DNA from: Citrobacter telavivensis
GTDB lineage: Bacteria; Pseudomonadota; Gammaproteobacteria; Enterobacterales; Enterobacteriaceae
Length of the DNA: 64,000 nucleotides
Direction of reading: 5' to 3'
Assembly (NCBI GenBank): GCA_009363175.1
Contig: CP045205.1
Coordinates: 3,224,001 to 3,288,000 of the forward strand
Shown one piece after another: positions 44,187 to 53,343 of the stretch; position 1 is the stretch's first letter; the number at the start of each line of letters is the position of its first letter. A model generated the notes under the pieces. That model was given only the letters and a program-made list of their open reading frames with translations. It was not told where the DNA came from and ran no database searches. Position numbers and translations under genes: made by a program.

Positions 44187-44801
44187 ATGACTGATTTTAC
44201 TCAACGTGATGATTTTGCGATGACGGCACGCGTGCTGGGGGCCCTGTTTTATTACGCGCCCGACAGCGCCGAGGCCGCCCCTCTGGTATCAGCGTTAACC
44301 GCAGATGACTGGCAGACTCAGTGGCCGCTGGCAGCGGAAATACTGGCTCCGCTGGCGACGGATTTTAAACGCGTCAGCGATGAATCACTTCCCGAGGCGT
44401 TTCAGCGCCTGTTCGTGGGGCCGTATGCGTTACCGTCGCCACCCTGGGGTTCCGTCTGGTTAGATCGCGAAAATGTCCTGTTTGGCGAGTCCACTCTGGC
44501 CCTGCGTCAGTGGATGCGCGACAACGGCATTCACGTCGAAGCAACGCAAAATGAACCCGAGGATCATTTCGGTTCGTTATTGCTGATGGCGGCGTGGCTG
44601 GCTGAAAGTGGCCGACACACTGAATGCGAACAGCTGCTGGCGTGGCATCTGTTCCCGTGGTCATCCCGCTTCCTGGACATATTTATTGATAACGCCGGTC
44701 ATCCTTTTTATCGGGCTCTCGGCGAACTGGCCCGCCACACCCTGGCACAGTGGCAGTCTCAGTTACTGACTCCGGTCGCGGAAAAACCGTTATTCCGCTA
44801 A
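44187..44801 (+). CDS. dmsD: Tat proofreading chaperone DmsD
   Basis: Cytoplasmic all-helical TorD-family chaperone, 204 aa as in E. coli. It binds the twin-arginine leader of the catalytic subunit and holds it until the cofactor is inserted. The family segments WGSVWLDRENVLFG and NEPEDHFGSLLLMAAWLAE are clear. I start at 44187 (MTDFTQRDDF), 8 nt after AGGA; the ATG at 44178 abuts that box. Last gene of the operon. Confidence 0.95.
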   Translation: MTDFTQRDDFAMTARVLGALFYYAPDSAEAAPLVSALTADDWQTQWPLAAEILAPLATDFKRVSDESLPEAFQRLFVGPYALPSPPWGSVWLDRENVLFGESTLALRQWMRDNGIHVEATQNEPEDHFGSLLLMAAWLAESGRHTECEQLLAWHLFPWSSRFLDIFIDNAGHPFYRALGELARHTLAQWQSQLLTPVAEKPLFR

Positions 44802-44808
44802 CCCTCTG

Positions 44809-44832
44809 AAGGCAGGTTTTTCCTGCCTTTTC
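44809..44832 (+). terminator. ynfFGH-dmsD terminator
   Basis: AAGGCAGG-TTTTT-CCTGCCTT followed by TT, 7 bp past the dmsD stop. Confidence 0.85.
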
Positions 44833-45094
44833 TGATACCTGCACTTTTCTTTGTTGTTACAGTGTCACTTCTGATTGGCGTTTTTAAGACAATTCTTTAC
44901 ATACCCTGCTTATCCTTTACGGCATAAGGCCAAATCGCGTTTAGCGATTAATAGTCTGCGAATCTAATTTGCCTTCACGCTGGAATCCTTCCCACCCTGT
45001 TGCTATAGCTCAAAACACCCTGCCGATACATGGCATAACAACATGCGACGATTATTCGCCGCCATAACGCATGCAAACAGGGAGACACACTGCA

Positions 45095-45805
45095 ATGCAC
45101 ACTTCCACGTTAAAACACGTGCTGGGCTTTAGTTTCGTCATCATTGTGCTACTGGCACTGCTGATCTGGGGAATTGGCGTCGAAACGCTCAAATCACGTC
45201 AGGTCGATTTGCTCTATCTCGGCCAACAGCACCTGATTTTAGTCCTTACCTCAATGTTCTTCGCCCTACTGGTCGGTATTCCAAGCGGTATCCTGCTCAG
45301 CCGCCCCGCAGCAAAGGGGATTGCTGAATATGCCATGCAGATCTTCAACATTGGCAACACGCTACCTCCGCTGGCCGTTCTCGCGCTGGCGATGGTCATT
45401 ATCGGCATTGGCGACCTACCCGCTATTGTTGCGCTGTTTCTGGCGTCACTGTTGCCGATTGTGCGTAACACCTATGCCGGACTGATTTCTGTCCCACCGT
45501 CGCTGATTGAAGCGGCAAACGGCATCGGTATGACGAAATGGCAGCGGCTTCGTCAGGTGGAAATCCCCAACGCCTGGCCGGTGATGCTTTCCGGGATCCG
45601 CATTGCCACAGCGATTAACGTCGGAACCGCCCCGCTGGCGTTTCTGATTGGCGCCAGCAGCTACGGCGAGCTGATTTTCCCCGGCATCTATCTTAACGAC
45701 TTCCCGACATTGATTTTGGGGGCGACCGCCACCGCACTTTTCGCCCTGATCCTCGACAGTCTGCTCGCCTGGCTTGGGCGCGCCCTGAGCCCGCACACGG
45801 CCTGA
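45095..45805 (+). CDS. osmY: Osmoprotectant ABC transporter permease OsmY (OsmU system)
   Basis: Permease of the OpuC/YehW type, 236 aa, with about six helices and the coupling loop EAANGIGMTKWQRLRQVEIPNAWPV. Order and content of the four genes (permease, binding protein, permease, ATPase) beside dmsD match the OsmU system of Salmonella, which imports glycine betaine and choline-O-sulfate. GGGAG lies upstream of the ATG at 45095. The name OsmY here is the transporter subunit, not the unrelated periplasmic stress protein. Confidence 0.85.
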   Translation: MHTSTLKHVLGFSFVIIVLLALLIWGIGVETLKSRQVDLLYLGQQHLILVLTSMFFALLVGIPSGILLSRPAAKGIAEYAMQIFNIGNTLPPLAVLALAMVIIGIGDLPAIVALFLASLLPIVRNTYAGLISVPPSLIEAANGIGMTKWQRLRQVEIPNAWPVMLSGIRIATAINVGTAPLAFLIGASSYGELIFPGIYLNDFPTLILGATATALFALILDSLLAWLGRALSPHTA

Positions 45806-45833
45806 TGACAATGATAAAAACAAGGAGCGCTAA

Positions 45834-46736
45834 ATGAATCTCAAGAATACATGGCTGGGATGGCTCGCCGCCGCGCTGTTGATGAGCACGCAGGTCCAGG
45901 CCGCCCCCATTATCCTCGCCACCAAGAGCTTTACCGAACAGCACATTCTCTCGGCCATGACCGTTCAGTATCTGCAAAAAAAAGGATTTCAGGTTCAGCC
46001 ACAGACCAATATCGCCACGGTCATCTCACGGAATGCGATGATCAATAAACAGATTGATATGACATGGGAATACACCGGCACTTCGTTGATTATTTTCAAC
46101 CATATCAATGAGCGCATGAGCCCGCAGGCGTCGTATGACACGGTGAAGCGCCTTGATGCCAGGCTGGGGCTGGTATGGCTGAAACCGGCAGATATGAACA
46201 ACACCTACGCGTTCGCCATGCAACGTAAGCGCGCCGAAGCGGAAAACATCAACACCATGTCGGAGATGGTGGCGAAAATTGAGCACATCCGCCAGACCGA
46301 TCCCGACAACAACTGGTTGCTGGGGCTCGACCTGGAATTTGCCGGGCGCAGTGACGGAATGAAGCCGCTACAGCAGGCCTATCAGATGGAGCTTGACCGA
46401 CCGCAAATCCGCCAGATGGATCCCGGACTGGTCTACAACGCCGTGCGTGATGGCTTTATTGACGCCGGCCTTATCTATACCACTGACGGTCGTGTGAAGG
46501 GTTTTGATCTCAAGGTGCTGGAAGATGATAAGGGCTTCTTCCCAAGTTACGCTGTCACGCCTGTGGTGCGTAAAGATACGCTGGAGGCCAACCCAGGGCT
46601 TGCCGAGGCGCTCAATATCCTCTCGGAGCAGTTAAATAATGACGTGATCAGTTCATTGAATGCGAAGGTTGATATCGATCACCAGTCACCTCAGCAGGTT
46701 GCTCGTGAATTCCTGCAACAAAAGAACCTGCTGTAA
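45834..46736 (+). CDS. osmX: Osmoprotectant-binding protein OsmX (OsmU system)
   Basis: Periplasmic glycine-betaine/carnitine/choline-type binding protein, 300 aa. Signal peptide about 1-22 (ending TQVQA), then PIILATKSFTEQHILSAMTVQYLQ, the usual opening of the OpuAC/YehZ family. AAGGAGCGCTAA precedes the ATG. Aromatic residues for quaternary-amine binding are likely among W and Y of MTWEYTGTS and VYNAVRDGF, which is inference. Confidence 0.9.
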   Translation: MNLKNTWLGWLAAALLMSTQVQAAPIILATKSFTEQHILSAMTVQYLQKKGFQVQPQTNIATVISRNAMINKQIDMTWEYTGTSLIIFNHINERMSPQASYDTVKRLDARLGLVWLKPADMNNTYAFAMQRKRAEAENINTMSEMVAKIEHIRQTDPDNNWLLGLDLEFAGRSDGMKPLQQAYQMELDRPQIRQMDPGLVYNAVRDGFIDAGLIYTTDGRVKGFDLKVLEDDKGFFPSYAVTPVVRKDTLEANPGLAEALNILSEQLNNDVISSLNAKVDIDHQSPQQVAREFLQQKNLL

Positions 46737-46745
46737 GGAGCGCAT

Positions 46746-47393
46746 ATGGATACGATTCACTACATGATCGATAACGCAGGTTATCTGGCGACGCTCACTT
46801 TTCAGCATCTGTGGCTGGTGGCGCTGGCGGTTGGCCTGGCGATTGTGACTGGCGTACCGCTCGGGATCCTGATTGTCCGCCACAAATGGCTGGCAACGCC
46901 CGTACTGAGCGCCGCCACGCTGCTATTGACGATTCCATCTATTGCCCTCTTCGGGCTGATGATCCCTCTGTTTTCGCTGATCGGTCACGGAATTGGCGCA
47001 CTGCCCGCCATTACCGCCGTGTTCCTCTACTCGCTGCTGCCTATCGTGCGTAACACCCATACCGCACTGGACAGCATCCCACCGGGCTTACGCGAAGCGG
47101 GTCGCGGGATTGGCATGACGTTCTGGCAGCGTTTGCGCTGGGTTGAGATCCCAATGGCTTTACCGGTGATTTTCGGCGGGATCCGCACCGCCGTGGTCAT
47201 GAACATCGGCGTGATGGCGATTGCCGCAGTGATTGGCGCAGGCGGCCTGGGATTACTGTTACTGAATGGTATCGGCGGCAGCGACATTCGCATGCTGATT
47301 GCCGGCGCATTGATGATTTGTCTTTTAGCGATTGTACTTGACTGGCTGTTACACCGCCTGCAAGTCGTCCTGACACCGAAGGGGATACGATAA
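46746..47393 (+). CDS. osmW: Osmoprotectant ABC transporter permease OsmW (OsmU system)
   Basis: Second permease, 215 aa, with the coupling loop EAGRGIGMTFWQRLRWVEIPMALPV, paralogous to the first. TAAGGAG precedes the ATG. It lies 9 bp after osmX, and its stop overlaps the osmV ATG by one base (TAATG). Confidence 0.9.
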   Translation: MDTIHYMIDNAGYLATLTFQHLWLVALAVGLAIVTGVPLGILIVRHKWLATPVLSAATLLLTIPSIALFGLMIPLFSLIGHGIGALPAITAVFLYSLLPIVRNTHTALDSIPPGLREAGRGIGMTFWQRLRWVEIPMALPVIFGGIRTAVVMNIGVMAIAAVIGAGGLGLLLLNGIGGSDIRMLIAGALMICLLAIVLDWLLHRLQVVLTPKGIR

Positions 47394-48541
47394 TGATAAA
47401 ACTGGAAAACCTCACCAAACAATTTTCGCAGAAAAACGGTCAGCCGCTTAAGGCCGTCGATAACGTCAATCTGAACGTGCCAGAGGGAGAAATGTGCGTT
47501 CTGCTGGGGCCGTCGGGCTGCGGCAAGACCACTACCCTGAAGATGATTAACCGCCTGATTACCCCGAGCAGCGGCAACATCCTGATTAACGGTGAAAATA
47601 CGGGCGAGATGGATACCGTGACCCTGCGCCGCAACATTGGCTATGTGATCCAGCAGATTGGTCTGTTCCCTAACATGACGATTGAAGAAAACATTACGGT
47701 CGTCCCCCGCATGCTGGGCTGGGATAAAGCCCGCTGTAAAAGCCGTGCCGAAGAGTTGATGGAGATGGTAGCAATGGATGCGAAGAAGTTTCTGCATCGT
47801 TATCCAAAAGAGATGTCCGGCGGCCAGCAACAGCGTATTGGCGTCATTCGCGCCCTGGCGGCGGATCCGCCGGTTCTGCTGATGGATGAACCGTTTGGCG
47901 CCGTCGACCCCATCAACCGCGAAGTGATCCAGAACCAGTTCCTCGACATGCAGCGCGCGTTGAAGAAAACGGTGATGTTGGTAAGTCATGATATTGATGA
48001 AGCGTTGAAACTCGGCGATCGTATTGCCGTATTCCGCCAGGGACGCATTGTCCAGTGCGCCAGCCCGGATGAGTTGTTGGCCAAACCGGCCAACGACTTT
48101 GTCGGTTCATTCGTCGGTCAGGACCGTACGCTCAAGCGCCTGCTGCTGGTCTCGGCGGGCGACGTGACCGACCAGCAGCCAACGCTGACCGCGCAACCGT
48201 CTACGTCGCTGAATGAAGCCTTTGGGATTATGGATGACAACGACATTCGTGCGATTACGGTGGTGGATGGCGAAGGTAAACCGCTGGGCTTTGTGAAACG
48301 TCGCGAGGCGCGTCAGGCCACCGGCACCTGCGCAGACATCATTCATCCCTTCCGTATTACCGGCAAGGCCGAAGACAACCTGCGTATTGTGCTGTCCAAG
48401 CTGTATGAAAGTAATACCAGTTGGATGCCGATTGTTGACGAGGACGGTCGCTACAACGGCGAGATCTCACAGGATTACATCGCCGATTATCTCAGTTCTG
48501 GACGTACCCGCCGGGCGCTGAACATTCACGAAAGCAGCTAA
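47393..48541 (+). CDS. osmV: Osmoprotectant ABC transporter ATPase OsmV (OsmU system)
   Basis: 382-aa ATPase of the OpuCA/ProV type. It has Walker A GPSGCGKTT, signature MSGGQQQRIGVIRAL and Walker B VLLMDEPFGAVD, followed by two CBS repeats (about 260-375; TSLNEAFGIMDDNDIRAITVV and ESNTSWMPIVDEDGR) that in relatives gate transport by ionic strength. Coupled to osmW. A convergent terminator follows. Confidence 0.93.
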   Translation: MIKLENLTKQFSQKNGQPLKAVDNVNLNVPEGEMCVLLGPSGCGKTTTLKMINRLITPSSGNILINGENTGEMDTVTLRRNIGYVIQQIGLFPNMTIEENITVVPRMLGWDKARCKSRAEELMEMVAMDAKKFLHRYPKEMSGGQQQRIGVIRALAADPPVLLMDEPFGAVDPINREVIQNQFLDMQRALKKTVMLVSHDIDEALKLGDRIAVFRQGRIVQCASPDELLAKPANDFVGSFVGQDRTLKRLLLVSAGDVTDQQPTLTAQPSTSLNEAFGIMDDNDIRAITVVDGEGKPLGFVKRREARQATGTCADIIHPFRITGKAEDNLRIVLSKLYESNTSWMPIVDEDGRYNGEISQDYIADYLSSGRTRRALNIHESS

Positions 48542-48564
48542 GACCGGTTTTGACAGTATAAAAA

Positions 48565-48592
48565 AACCGGGGAGCGCGTTGGCTCCCCGGTT
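48565..48592. terminator. Bidirectional terminator, osmV and bioD2
   Basis: AACCGGGGAGC-GCGTTG-GCTCCCCGGTT, an 11-bp stem flanked by an A run on the left and TTTC on the right. The A run gives a good T tract for the minus strand. Confidence 0.82.
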
Positions 48593-48620
48593 TCATCATT
48601 ATGATGTGTAAGGTCGTGAA

Positions 48621-49316
48621 TCAGGCCATGATTCTATCGACTGACAGCACGCTACCCAGCATTGACAGGCGAATGTACTGTCCAAGATCGCGCTGCTCGG
48701 CGCGCGGTAAATAAGGCAGTTCGCCGATCAACGGCGCAGGCAGTTTTTTGCTCAGGACATCGATAATTTCCGCATAGTGTGCCAGACCCGGATTGATACG
48801 GTTGGCGACCCAACCGATCAGCGGTAAGCCGTCGTTGGCGATCGCCTGAGCAGTCAGCAGCGCATGGTTAATACAGCCTTCCTGAATGCCTACCACCATC
48901 AGTACCGGTAACTGCTCCTGCACCACCCATTCAGACAACGGACGCAGATCGTTCATCAGGCTGCGCCAGCCGCCGGTGCCTTCAACCACCACGTGATCGA
49001 CTTTCTCGGACAGGCTCGCCAGACCGTTAGAAAGTAAGGTGTAATTGATCGGGCAACTGTGGGCCACACTACTTTCATCTTCGCTCAGGGCGATGGGGTT
49101 AACGGCCTCATAGGGCAATTCCAGCGTCGATACGCTTTGCAGCACCAGTGCATCCCGGTTGCGCAACCCTTCAGGGGTCTCTTTGCTGCTCTTCGCGACC
49201 GGTTTATATCCCGCAACGCTTTTACCCCCCGACGCTAACGCTTGTAGCAATGCGCGGGAAACAACCGTCTTCCCAACAGAAGTGTCTGTACCTGTAATAA
49301 AGAAACGCTTCAGCAT
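48621..49316 (-). CDS. bioD2: Dethiobiotin synthetase homologue BioD2 (YnfK)
   Basis: ATP-dependent carboxylase-fold protein, 231 aa, nearly identical to E. coli YnfK. The P-loop GTDTSVGKT is at about residues 8-16 and VVEGTGGWRSL is the second family motif. Thought to make dethiobiotin, or to be a backup to BioD. I start at 49316 (MLKRFFITG), 6 nt after GGAG, as in E. coli. Confidence 0.94.
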   Translation of the reverse strand: MLKRFFITGTDTSVGKTVVSRALLQALASGGKSVAGYKPVAKSSKETPEGLRNRDALVLQSVSTLELPYEAVNPIALSEDESSVAHSCPINYTLLSNGLASLSEKVDHVVVEGTGGWRSLMNDLRPLSEWVVQEQLPVLMVVGIQEGCINHALLTAQAIANDGLPLIGWVANRINPGLAHYAEIIDVLSKKLPAPLIGELPYLPRAEQRDLGQYIRLSMLGSVLSVDRIMA

Positions 49317-49441
49317 CACCAACTCCACCGTTATGCTTCGAAAATATAAGCCAGGAAAATAATACAGTGGAGAAAGTCTAAGGTATGCCAGGTAGAATCA
49401 GCTTGAGTTAGCGCAATTTTTGGTAGAACAGTTAAAAAATG

Positions 49442-50662
49442 TTAACCCTGTAATAGACGAATCAACAAAGAACCATTATACATCGCGTCTTTTACCAGCG
49501 CGGCCCCCGCCATCGTCCCCTGATTAGAAAACTGCGTGCTCTCAACGACCATATTTTTGCTGTAGGCCGGTAGCGCCTGCTGGCGAATGCTGTCCGCAAT
49601 CGCCGGGAACAACACGTCCGCCGCTTTACTGAGCGGCGATCCGATCAGTATTTTTTGCGGGTTAAACAGATTGACCATAATGGCGAGGATACGTCCAACG
49701 TGAGTTCCCACGCCGCTGATAATGTCTTTAGCCAGCAGATCGCCCTGCATCGCCGCCTGACACAACGAATCAACCGTCAACGGCTGGCCATGGAGCGACG
49801 AGCTCATGGATTGTGCCAGCCGCAGTTGCGCCAGTTCCAGCACGCTTTCGACGCTGGCAATGGTTTCCAGACAGCCGTGATTGCCGCAATAACAGCGTTT
49901 TCCGTAAGGATCAACCTGGGTGTGGCCAATCTCCACCAGGCTGCTGCTGCCCGCATGCAGTAAGTGACCGTCGGTAATCACCCCGGCCCCAACGTTATGA
50001 TCGATAACCACCTGAATCACATCACGCGCCCCACGGGACGCGCCAAACAGCGCCTCTGCCATTGTCCAGGCGCTAATATCATGCTGAATGTAGACCGGTA
50101 CACCGGTGTGCTGCGACAGCGTATCGCCGAGCGGCATCTCTTTCACATCGGCATAAAACGGCATGCGATGCACGATCCCATTCTCTGTATCAATAATGCC
50201 GGGTAAGGTAATGGCGATGGAGGTCAGACGTTCGAGCTTCTGCTGATGGCGAATAAAGAACTGATCGACCAGCGTGACAATGCGCGCCAGCAGCGGCGTT
50301 TCATCGTTCAGCGGCAGCTCAAGACACTCTTCCACCACCAGTTTGCTGCTGAGATCGCGCAGGGCGAGAAATATTTCCCCACGACTGATACGAAGAGACA
50401 AATAGTGCCAGGCTTCTGTTTCCACCACCAGTCCCACCGCAGGGCGTCCGCGACTACCGGCTTCTTTAATTTCCAGTTCCTGGACCAGGTGCGCTTCAAG
50501 CATTTTGCGCACTATCTTCGTGATACTGGCAGGCGCCAGCTGCGCAAGACGCGAAAGATCAATACGCGATACCGGCCCCAACTGATCAATCAGGCGATAA
50601 ACTGCACCCGCATTGGTCTGCTTTATTTGATCGATGTGCCCAGGCTGACTATCAGCAACCAC
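49442..50662 (-). CDS. mlc: Glucose-responsive repressor Mlc (DgsA)
   Basis: ROK-family repressor of ptsG, manXYZ, malT and others; released when unphosphorylated EIICB-Glc sequesters it at the membrane. 406 aa as in E. coli. The N-terminal helix-turn-helix is in SRIDLSRLAQLAPASITKIVRKML. The ROK zinc motif GHTQVDPYGKRCYCGNHGCLET binds zinc through one His and three Cys. The start is GTG, as in E. coli, after GGGAGTCAGAG. Confidence 0.97.
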   Translation of the reverse strand: MVADSQPGHIDQIKQTNAGAVYRLIDQLGPVSRIDLSRLAQLAPASITKIVRKMLEAHLVQELEIKEAGSRGRPAVGLVVETEAWHYLSLRISRGEIFLALRDLSSKLVVEECLELPLNDETPLLARIVTLVDQFFIRHQQKLERLTSIAITLPGIIDTENGIVHRMPFYADVKEMPLGDTLSQHTGVPVYIQHDISAWTMAEALFGASRGARDVIQVVIDHNVGAGVITDGHLLHAGSSSLVEIGHTQVDPYGKRCYCGNHGCLETIASVESVLELAQLRLAQSMSSSLHGQPLTVDSLCQAAMQGDLLAKDIISGVGTHVGRILAIMVNLFNPQKILIGSPLSKAADVLFPAIADSIRQQALPAYSKNMVVESTQFSNQGTMAGAALVKDAMYNGSLLIRLLQG

Positions 50663-50790
50663 CTCTGACTCCCTTTATTTTCGCGCTCCGAAATAATCTG
50701 CGGGCTATGGTGAAGTACTTCAATACACGACGTCAACTTTTTACTTAGCCGTGTGATTAACTGCACATTTTCAGCCGTTATTAAATTAAT

Positions 50791-51690
50791 TTAAGCGCTA
50801 CTGACGGCCTGAATTAACTGCTGACGAAAGCGTAGCGCCGCCTGGCTCTGTTCATGATGTGCCGACCAGACCAGCCACATTTCCGAGACTGCATCCTCTT
50901 CCGCAATTGGCACCCAACACATCTCATTGAGCTGCACTTTTTTAAACGACGCCGGAAGTATCGACACGCCTAAACCGGCAGCGACCAGCCCAATGATCGT
51001 CATTGCCTCGCCGACCTCCTGGGTAATCACAGGCGACAACTGGTAGCGACGCATCATGCCGAGGATATCGTCGTAAAGACCGGTTCCGACATGGGGGTCA
51101 AAGAAAACAAACGGTTCTTTCGCCAGTTCAGCCAGCGTCACTACCGGCTTTTGCGCCAGTGGGTACACCCGGGGGATCATCGCCATCAGCGGTTCATGCA
51201 AGATAACCGCATGATGTAAGCTCTCCGGCAACGGGGTATTGCGCATCAGGCCCAGATCCAGCGCCCCTTCACTCAGCGGTGCCAGTTGTTCGCGGGTATT
51301 CATCTCGCGGGTCTGCAAATGCATATCCGGGTAATTCTGCCGGAACAACGACAGAGTATCGGAGACCGCGCGTATAAACGGCGCCGACGAGGTAAAGCCG
51401 ATGCGCAGTTCCCCGGCCTCCCCCTGGTGCAGACGCTCCGCGCGGGCGGCGGCATCATTAACCAGCCCGAGGATCTGCCGACTGTCGGCAAGAAATTGCT
51501 TGCCTGCGGCGGTCAGCGCGACGCTACGGTTCGTTCGCGCGAGCAGGCGCGCGCCGACCTGTTGCTCAAGCATCTGAATTTGCTGGCTCAGCGGCGGCTG
51601 CGAAATGTTCAATCGGGCCGCAGCACGCCCAAAATGCAGTTCTTCCGCTACGGCAACAAAGTAGCGAAGATGACGAAGTTCAATATTCAT
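50791..51690 (-). CDS. ynfL: LysR-family regulator YnfL
   Basis: 299-aa LysR protein close to E. coli YnfL. The N-terminal helix-turn-helix lies in EELHFGRAAARLNISQPPLSQQIQMLE. It is divergent from the MFS gene ynfM and is the natural candidate to control it. No ribosome-binding site is visible before the ATG (AAAAAT). Ligand unknown. Confidence 0.92.
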   Translation of the reverse strand: MNIELRHLRYFVAVAEELHFGRAAARLNISQPPLSQQIQMLEQQVGARLLARTNRSVALTAAGKQFLADSRQILGLVNDAAARAERLHQGEAGELRIGFTSSAPFIRAVSDTLSLFRQNYPDMHLQTREMNTREQLAPLSEGALDLGLMRNTPLPESLHHAVILHEPLMAMIPRVYPLAQKPVVTLAELAKEPFVFFDPHVGTGLYDDILGMMRRYQLSPVITQEVGEAMTIIGLVAAGLGVSILPASFKKVQLNEMCWVPIAEEDAVSEMWLVWSAHHEQSQAALRFRQQLIQAVSSA

Positions 51691-51811
51691 ATTTTTAAAG
51701 TATTATTTGAGACTATTAATATATTAGACAGAATAATGAGTTTTTCCTACTCTACTCAACAAGGTTATGCCCGTCCCCTTAAAACACGGGTTTGTTGCGC
51801 AAGGATTTCCA

Positions 51812-53065
51812 GTGAGTCGTACTACTACAGTCAATGACGCGACGGCGAGCGATATTGACGACCAACGCATTTCTCAGCCGGTTCAGTTTATTCAACGCGG
51901 TACCTCTGCCTTCATGCGCGTCACGCTGGCGCTCTTTTCTGCCGGACTGGCGACCTTCGCCCTGCTGTACTGCGTCCAGCCTATTCTGCCAGTGCTGTCC
52001 CATGAATTTGGCGTATCGCCTGCCAGTAGCAGTATTTCACTGTCGATCTCCACAGGAATGTTAGCCGTTGGCCTGCTGTTTACCGGCCCGCTGTCGGATG
52101 CCATCGGTCGCAAGCCGGTGATGGTGACCGCGCTGCTGCTCGCCTCCTGCTGTACGTTGCTTTCGACGATGATGACCAGTTGGCACGGTATACTGGTGAT
52201 GCGCGCGCTGATTGGCCTCTCGCTCAGCGGCGTAGCGGCCGTCGGAATGACCTATCTGAGCGAAGAGATCCACCCCAGTTTTGTCGCGTTCTCAATGGGA
52301 CTGTACATCAGCGGCAACTCGATTGGCGGAATGAGCGGACGTCTGATTAGCGGCGTGTTTACGGATTTCTTTAGCTGGCGCATTGCGCTGGCGGCCATTG
52401 GCTGCTTCGCACTGGCGTCGGCCCTGATGTTCTGGAAAATTCTGCCGGAATCACGCCACTTCCGTCCCACGTCGCTGCGCCCCAAAACGTTGTTCATTAA
52501 CTTTCGACTCCACTGGCGCGACCAGGGGCTGCCGCTGTTGTTTGCGGAAGGTTTTCTGCTGATGGGGTCGTTCGTCACGCTGTTTAACTACATCGGTTAT
52601 CGCCTGATGCTTTCACCGTGGGAGCTCAGTCAGGCGGTGGTCGGCCTGCTTTCCGTTGCCTATCTGACCGGGACCTGGAGTTCACCGAAAGCCGGTTCGA
52701 TGACGGTGCGCTACGGGCGCGGCCCGGTGATGCTCTTCTCTACCGCCGTGATGCTTGTCGGTCTGCTAATGACCCTATTCAGCTCGCTATGGCTGATTTT
52801 CACCGGCATGCTGCTCTTCTCGGCGGGATTCTTTGGCGCCCACTCCGTCGCCAGTAGCTGGATCGGCCCGCGCGCGCGGCGCGCCAAAGGCCAGGCCTCT
52901 TCGCTGTATCTGTTCAGCTACTATCTGGGATCCAGTATCGCCGGTACGCTCGGCGGCGTGTTCTGGCATAACTATGGCTGGAATGGCGTGGGGGGATTTA
53001 TCGCTATTATGCTGATACTGGCCATTCTGGTCGGCACCCGACTGCATCACCGCCTTCACGTCTAG
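51812..53065 (+). CDS. ynfM: MFS transporter YnfM
   Basis: 417-aa major facilitator with 12 helices and a polar N-terminal tail, matching E. coli YnfM in length; substrate unproved, though arabinose efflux has been suggested. The helix 2-3 motif GPLSDAIGRKPVMV is intact. I start at the GTG at 51812, 6 nt after AAGGA, because it matches the E. coli N-terminus (MSRTTTV); an upstream ATG at 51767 gives 15 unrelated residues. Confidence 0.93.
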   Translation: MSRTTTVNDATASDIDDQRISQPVQFIQRGTSAFMRVTLALFSAGLATFALLYCVQPILPVLSHEFGVSPASSSISLSISTGMLAVGLLFTGPLSDAIGRKPVMVTALLLASCCTLLSTMMTSWHGILVMRALIGLSLSGVAAVGMTYLSEEIHPSFVAFSMGLYISGNSIGGMSGRLISGVFTDFFSWRIALAAIGCFALASALMFWKILPESRHFRPTSLRPKTLFINFRLHWRDQGLPLLFAEGFLLMGSFVTLFNYIGYRLMLSPWELSQAVVGLLSVAYLTGTWSSPKAGSMTVRYGRGPVMLFSTAVMLVGLLMTLFSSLWLIFTGMLLFSAGFFGAHSVASSWIGPRARRAKGQASSLYLFSYYLGSSIAGTLGGVFWHNYGWNGVGGFIAIMLILAILVGTRLHHRLHV

Positions 53066-53074
53066 TCTGAAAGA

Positions 53075-53098
53075 AAAGCCCGGGTTTCACCGGGCTTT
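53075..53098 (+). terminator. ynfM terminator
   Basis: AAAGCCCGG-GTTTCA-CCGGGCTTT, a 9-bp stem 10 bp past the ynfM stop, with a short T tract. Confidence 0.78.
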
Positions 53099-53343
53099 CG
53101 CCTCTCGACCAACAGTGGTTACCAAATTCCTAAGATTGATGAATACCCCATCAATTCTCTGACGGCATCCAGTGCCAGAAGAGCAAAGACAACCCAGTGA
53201 AGTGGATTCATTTTGCTGTGTGTGTTTATTTTTATTGGACGGGGACGATGTTCCCGTCGGCTACTATAAAAAAGGCTATCGATAAACATAACTACCCATT
53301 ATGGTGGGGGAACTCAACCTGCCTGTTTCGTCGAAGAGGTTAC
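53099..53343. other. Leader region before the M32 carboxypeptidase
   Basis: About 245 bp without a supported gene. It contains an inverted repeat ATTGAT-N9-ATCAAT at 53135-53155 and a small hairpin (GACGGGGACGATGTTCCCGTC, 53239-53259 by eye). The frame stays open upstream of the chosen start, but those residues do not resemble the family. Confidence 0.4.

Noticed and set aside
47027..47989. 320-codon minus-strand frame across osmW and osmV
   Set aside because: Crosses two well-supported genes on the plus strand and resembles no protein.
53135..53155. FNR site before the carboxypeptidase gene
   Set aside because: Arms TTGAT and ATCAA are present but 9 bp apart instead of 4.
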